Below, piece by piece: positions 5,336 through 8,622 of a DNA stretch of 8,622 nt. A program made the position numbers and the translations under genes. The notes below the pieces were generated by a model. That model had not been told where the DNA came from. It did not search any database and was given only the letters and a program-made list of their open reading frames with translations. Source of the DNA: an uncultured Oscillospiraceae bacterium (GTDB taxonomy: Bacteria; Bacillota; Clostridia; Oscillospirales; Oscillospiraceae); NCBI GenBank assembly GCA_900759385.1, contig CAAEUZ010000052.1, positions 1 to 8,622 of the forward strand. The letters run 5' to 3'. Each line of letters opens with the position of its first letter. The stretch's first letter is position 1.

Positions 5336-7232
5336 ATTCTGTCTGGAAGTAGTAGCCCTCCCCGCCGACGGGGGCGGTTGGCTCTGTGTCCGTGTCGTCC
5401 GCGGCGTCGGGAGAAGCGGGGCTTTCGCTCTCACTGACCGCGGGCACCTCGCTGGGCGTGGGGGCCGGCGTGGGGCTGGGGGAGGGGTAGACAATGTTCT
5501 CTTCGTGGTAGTGGTATTCGCTGTTGGCCTCGGTGGTGCGGCTTATCAGGGTGCCGTCGGCGGCGTAGACGCAGCGGTGGGTCTGCGCGCGGTAGCCGGT
5601 GGCGACGTCGGGGTACTCGCTGTTGCCGTACACGTAGCCGGTGATGGCGTGCTCCATGACCACATAGGTCCCGTCCGTGTCTGTGCCAACTATGTGCACG
5701 GTGACGGTGTTGTTTACCGTGTCCACGCTGGCCTCTATCTTGATCGGCCACTCGCGGTTGTTGGTAAAGCGGAACTCGGGGCCGCCCCAGCTGACCGTGG
5801 CGTCCAGGCCGGCGGGCAGGTAGCTGACGCCGAAGTAGTGGCAGACGCGGGTGTCTATCTGCAGGTTTGCCAGCAGCGCTGCGTAATAGAGGGAGCTGGA
5901 GACCTGGCAGATGCCGCCGCCGACCTCCTGCACCACCTCGCCGCCGGAGTAGGCGCCCGCGGCCTTATAGCCGCGCTCCGTGGTGCGCTCGCCCAGGGCG
6001 GTGTTGTAGTCAAACTGCTCGCCGGGGGCGAGGATGATGCCGTCTATGGCTGCGGCGGCCAGCGTGACGTTGTTTATGCGGTTGGCCGTGCTGCCGCTCA
6101 GGCTGGTGACCACGGGGTCGCCCAGGTCGTCTGCAAACAGCATCTCTTCCAGCTGCTCGGTGGTGTACTCTGGCTCGGTGATCTCGGCCGGGATCTCCAC
6201 CACGTCGCCAAGCCCGGCCGCGTTCCAGAGGCTCTGGGCCTCGGACTTGTCAAAGTCCACGCCGGTGACTGACGGGGTTATCTCGTCTGTCTCGCCGTCA
6301 TAGCCTGCGCTGACCGCCTCGCGGTGCACGCTCTCGTAGAGCGAGTCTATGTCAAGCTGTGCGGCGCTCTCCTCGTCCACAGTGAAATCTACGGGTCCAT
6401 AGCTGCGCTCGGCAAAGGCAGTGCAGATTTTCTCCGTCAGCTCTGCGGTGTCGATGCTCAGGTTGGTGGCACCCTTGACCACGCGGATGACCTTGGCCTC
6501 CTCGTCTATTTCCACCCCTGAGGTGTTGAGGTCGTTCATGATATCGCTCACGGCCTCCTCCACCAGGCGGCTGACGGCGGCCTCGTCCACGTCTATCTCC
6601 ACTTCGGCGCTGCCGCCGGAGATGAGGCAGCGTATGTAGCGGGTGAGGCAGGTGAAGATATTGCCCTGGTGACAGTAGTCGTAGGCGGTCTGGGCCGCCT
6701 GCTGTGCCGTGACAGAGGCCCCGGCCTCGCTGGCAGTTATGCTCAGCGTGTGGTCCATGGGCAGCTCTACGGAGACGGTTTCGTTCTCGTTTGACCAGCC
6801 GGAGCTCTCCAGCTCGTAGGCGGCCTCGGTGAGTGTCATGCCGCCCAGGTTCACGCCGCCGAGCGTGACGTTGGGGTAGATGGTGTCCGTGCCGGAGACG
6901 TAAAAGCCCATGCCGACCATGGCCGCGAGTATGACGGCGACCACGCTCAGGGTGATTATGACGGCCTTCTTAGCCGTGCTGCGCCGCCTGGGCGCGGGAG
7001 GCGTCCTGACAGCGGACTGCGCTTGCTGACGGACCCCGTTCTGTGCCGCGCCCTTTTTGGCGCCTGCCTTCTGCGGCTGGGAATACTCCCTGTACGCCTT
7101 GTCGCGGGCCCGGTCGGCTTTCTTTCTCGCCTGCTCGCGGGTCCTGGCCGCCTTGGCCTCGCTGATGGGCTCAAATGAGGCGGTGTTCCGGCTCACTCGC
7201 GGACGGCTGCTGTCGTTTCCAAACAGTTTCAT
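5334..7232 (-). CDS. Membrane-anchored VanW-family protein with N-terminal peptidoglycan-binding-like domain
   Basis: A 632-residue wall-associated protein. The layout is a very basic, probably cytoplasmic N-terminus (1-89), one membrane helix (about 90-112), a YoaR-like putative peptidoglycan-binding region (about 118-350; VTLGGVNLGGMTLTEA at 122-137), the VanW domain (about 378-515; NRINNVTLAA 374-383, APGEQFDYN 402-410, EVGGGICQVSSSLYY 436-450), a short beta-rich region (520-575) and a Pro/Ser/Thr-rich tail (583-632). There is no cleavable signal peptide; the helix acts as an anchor. The VanW domain occurs in some vancomycin-resistance clusters, but its biochemical role is not established, and no vanHAX-type genes are present here, so a resistance role should not be assumed. 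Start ATG 7232 has AAGGA (7242-7246) 9 nt upstream. It follows hemW by 22 nt and is presumably co-transcribed with it. Confidence 0.92.
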   Translation of the reverse strand: MKLFGNDSSRPRVSRNTASFEPISEAKAARTREQARKKADRARDKAYREYSQPQKAGAKKGAAQNGVRQQAQSAVRTPPAPRRRSTAKKAVIITLSVVAVILAAMVGMGFYVSGTDTIYPNVTLGGVNLGGMTLTEAAYELESSGWSNENETVSVELPMDHTLSITASEAGASVTAQQAAQTAYDYCHQGNIFTCLTRYIRCLISGGSAEVEIDVDEAAVSRLVEEAVSDIMNDLNTSGVEIDEEAKVIRVVKGATNLSIDTAELTEKICTAFAERSYGPVDFTVDEESAAQLDIDSLYESVHREAVSAGYDGETDEITPSVTGVDFDKSEAQSLWNAAGLGDVVEIPAEITEPEYTTEQLEEMLFADDLGDPVVTSLSGSTANRINNVTLAAAAIDGIILAPGEQFDYNTALGERTTERGYKAAGAYSGGEVVQEVGGGICQVSSSLYYAALLANLQIDTRVCHYFGVSYLPAGLDATVSWGGPEFRFTNNREWPIKIEASVDTVNNTVTVHIVGTDTDGTYVVMEHAITGYVYGNSEYPDVATGYRAQTHRCVYAADGTLISRTTEANSEYHYHEENIVYPSPSPTPAPTPSEVPAVSESESPASPDAADDTDTEPTAPVGGEGYYFQTE

Positions 7233-7254
7233 GGTCCTTTGTCCTTATTCCACA

Positions 7255-8523
7255 TTAGTTATTGTTTGCGGTGCGCTTCATGTACTGCTCGCGGAACAGC
7301 TCCTCGTCGCCGGGCGGGAGGACGGTCTTCTCCTCGGCGTCGAAGGCGGGCTTCATCCAGGGGTTGACGGATACGCGCGTGCCGCTCTGGGCCTCCAGCA
7401 GCGCGCCTATGAGCAGGTTGCTGAGGAGGAAGCCCTGCGCCGTAAAGCGCCAGCGCCCCTCGGACTGTACGGCCCAGCCCTTCTCGGCGAAGAGACGCAG
7501 CGTCTTCTCCAGCGGCGCGAAGTCCGCGCGGTACACGTTGATGTACTCCTCCGCCTCGATGCCCATGGCAGTGCGCATGCCGAGCATGATGTACTCGCTG
7601 CCGCGCTCCACGTTGGTGATGCGGGAGTATTCGTCCACAATGTCCATGTCGCGCAGTACGCCCACTATATACTGGTCCGCGTCCTTGACGTAGGAGAACC
7701 GCGCCCCGTCCATGCAGGAGTGCGCTCCCGCGCCGAAGCCGAGATATTCGCCCAGGCGCCAGTAGCGCATGTTGTGGCGGCTCTCATAGCCGTTAATGGC
7801 GAAGTTGGATATCTCGTACTGCGCGTAGCCGTAGTGTTCCAGGGTCTCGACGGCGTAGAGGTACATATCCGCCTGCTCGTCGTCGCCGGGGAGGAAGGGG
7901 GAGCCCTTGTAGCGGTCGTACATGGGCGTGCCGGGTTCCAGCGTGAGCCCGTAGCAGCTGATGTGCTCGGGGCGCAGCTCGATGACTCGCATGAGCGTGT
8001 CGGCCCAGTCGCCCTTTGTCTGGCTGGGCAGGCCGTAGATGAGGTCCACACTGACATTGTCAAATCCCGCCTCGCGCGCGGCGGTCATGGCCAGCTCGGC
8101 CTGCTTCCAGTTGTGACGGCGGCCGATGAGCTTGAGTATGTCATTGTTCGCGCTCTGAACGCCCATGCTCAGGCGGTTGAAGCCCTCTTTCCTCAGCTTG
8201 GCGAGCTCCCTGTAAACGGCGCTGTCCGGGTTGACCTCCACTGTGACCTCACAGTCGCGCAGCACGCTGCCGCTGGCCTTGAGCTCATCCCAGAGCTCTA
8301 TGAGCCGGTTGGCCCCGTAGTAGCTGGGGGTGCCGCCGCCGAAATAGACGGTGTCGATGTAGCGGCCCTTGAGAGCGGGGTAGCTCTCACGTATGTGCTC
8401 GACCAGCGCGTCCTGGTACTTGGGCATGAGCCTGTCGCACCCGGCCAGCGAATAGAAGTCGCAGTAGCTGCACTTGGAGGCGCAGAACGGTATGTGGATG
8501 TATATACCGAGGGTTTTGTCCAT
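7255..8523 (-). CDS. hemW: Radical SAM family haem chaperone HemW
   Basis: Cytoplasmic radical-SAM protein that binds haem and delivers it to target proteins; long annotated as oxygen-independent coproporphyrinogen III oxidase-like. The 4Fe-4S site is C14-x3-C18-x2-C21 followed by DF; the fourth cysteine of true HemN (CxC ending) is absent, which fits HemW. Other family features are YIHIPFC (8-14), GGGTPS (62-67), EVNPD (96-100), LIYGLPSQT (161-169), YEISNFA (226-232) and HNMRYW (250-255). At 422 residues it is longer than most HemW proteins (roughly 380-400). The usual end of the C-terminal domain is near LLSNLLIGALL (366-376), leaving a tail of about 46 residues rich in charged residues. 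Start ATG 8523 has AGAAGGAG (8533-8540) 9 nt upstream. It is first in a two-gene operon with the vanW-family gene. Family assignment is secure; haem delivery follows from family knowledge. Confidence 0.93.
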   Translation of the reverse strand: MDKTLGIYIHIPFCASKCSYCDFYSLAGCDRLMPKYQDALVEHIRESYPALKGRYIDTVYFGGGTPSYYGANRLIELWDELKASGSVLRDCEVTVEVNPDSAVYRELAKLRKEGFNRLSMGVQSANNDILKLIGRRHNWKQAELAMTAAREAGFDNVSVDLIYGLPSQTKGDWADTLMRVIELRPEHISCYGLTLEPGTPMYDRYKGSPFLPGDDEQADMYLYAVETLEHYGYAQYEISNFAINGYESRHNMRYWRLGEYLGFGAGAHSCMDGARFSYVKDADQYIVGVLRDMDIVDEYSRITNVERGSEYIMLGMRTAMGIEAEEYINVYRADFAPLEKTLRLFAEKGWAVQSEGRWRFTAQGFLLSNLLIGALLEAQSGTRVSVNPWMKPAFDAEEKTVLPPGDEELFREQYMKRTANNN

Positions 8524-8582
8524 GCGGCGCTTCTCCTTCTGTAGGATTATGTTGTTTGCTCCGGAGTCGTCTGCAGCGCGGG

Positions 8583-8611
8583 CTTATATATTAGACGTAC
8601 AAGCGGGGCAA
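8583..8611 (-). promoter_or_regulatory. Possible promoter for the hemW-vanW family operon
   Basis: Read on the minus strand, TTGCCC (8611-8606) and TATAAG (8588-8583) are 17 nt apart, a fair sigma-A match that would start RNA near 8576, about 50 nt before hemW. The region between is not coding in any convincing frame. The window ends just upstream, so a more distant promoter or an upstream co-transcribed gene (lepA often precedes hemW in Firmicutes) cannot be excluded. Confidence 0.4.
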
Positions 8612-8622
8612 AACGGCGCACA

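Noticed and set aside
5340..5490. Short repeats in the Pro/Ser-rich tail of the VanW-family protein as a possible tandem-repeat locus
   Set aside because: The PSPSP/PTPAPTP pattern is a common low-complexity linker composition with no regular nucleotide repeat unit.
5319..6272. A 317-codon open frame on the plus strand opposite the VanW-family gene
   Set aside because: It begins inside the bidirectional terminator, has Gly/Val/Ala-rich low-complexity translation and is antisense to a well-supported gene.
5334..7232. A vancomycin-resistance locus, suggested by the VanW domain
   Set aside because: VanW-domain proteins are widespread in Clostridia, and no ligase, dehydrogenase, dipeptidase or VanRS genes are nearby.
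7255..8523. Oxygen-independent coproporphyrinogen III oxidase (HemN)
   Set aside because: The fourth cysteine of the HemN CxxxCxxCxC motif is replaced by Phe (CSYCDF), which is the HemW pattern.
7057..8544. A 495-codon open frame on the plus strand opposite hemW
   Set aside because: hemW on the other strand has all family motifs; this frame is explained by its codon bias.
1..8622. Mobile element, phage, CRISPR or defence genes
   Set aside because: No transposase, integrase, Cas, toxin-antitoxin or direct-repeat array is visible on either strand; all long frames are housekeeping or envelope genes.

Overview
The window reads as a stretch of chromosome from a GC-rich, low-motility-signal Firmicute of the class Clostridia, most likely an Oscillospiraceae-type gut anaerobe. 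This placement is inference. It rests on strong AGGAGG-type ribosome binding sites, a protein with three C-terminal S-layer homology (SLH) domains, a VanW-family wall protein, and coding GC that is strongly biased to third positions. No mobile elements, CRISPR arrays, tRNA or rRNA genes are visible. The five long genes look like ordinary, vertically inherited housekeeping or envelope functions.

Left part, + strand: a strong terminator (18-47) closes an upstream gene that lies outside the window. A good sigma-A promoter (84-112) then starts a leader of about 215 nt that runs to mgtE (334-1722), a CBS-gated Mg2+ channel. Inside the leader is an apparently real 40-codon ORF (158-280) with its own Shine-Dalgarno sequence. 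It overlaps GC-rich arms that can pair in mutually exclusive ways, and the last hairpin lies directly in front of the mgtE ribosome binding site. This is the most interesting item in the window: a candidate peptide-dependent or RNA-dependent control of Mg2+ uptake that does not look like the known M-box riboswitch. A second terminator separates mgtE from an AEC-family permease gene (1797-2711), which has almost no room for a promoter of its own and is followed by a third terminator.

Middle, + strand: a promoter (2792-2821) drives a two-gene operon. It encodes a 58-residue single-span membrane protein (2872-3048) and, joined by an ATGA start/stop overlap, a secreted 746-residue phosphodiester glycosidase (NAGPA fold) anchored to the wall by SLH domains (3045-5285). 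The overlap suggests the two products are made together at the envelope.

Right part, - strand: hemW (8523-7255), a radical-SAM haem chaperone, and a membrane-anchored VanW-family protein (7232-5334) form a tight operon with a 22-nt gap and a likely promoter near the window edge. This operon converges on the SLH gene, and both share one bidirectional terminator in a 48-nt gap. No intergenic stretch exceeds about 330 bases, and each is described in the entries below.
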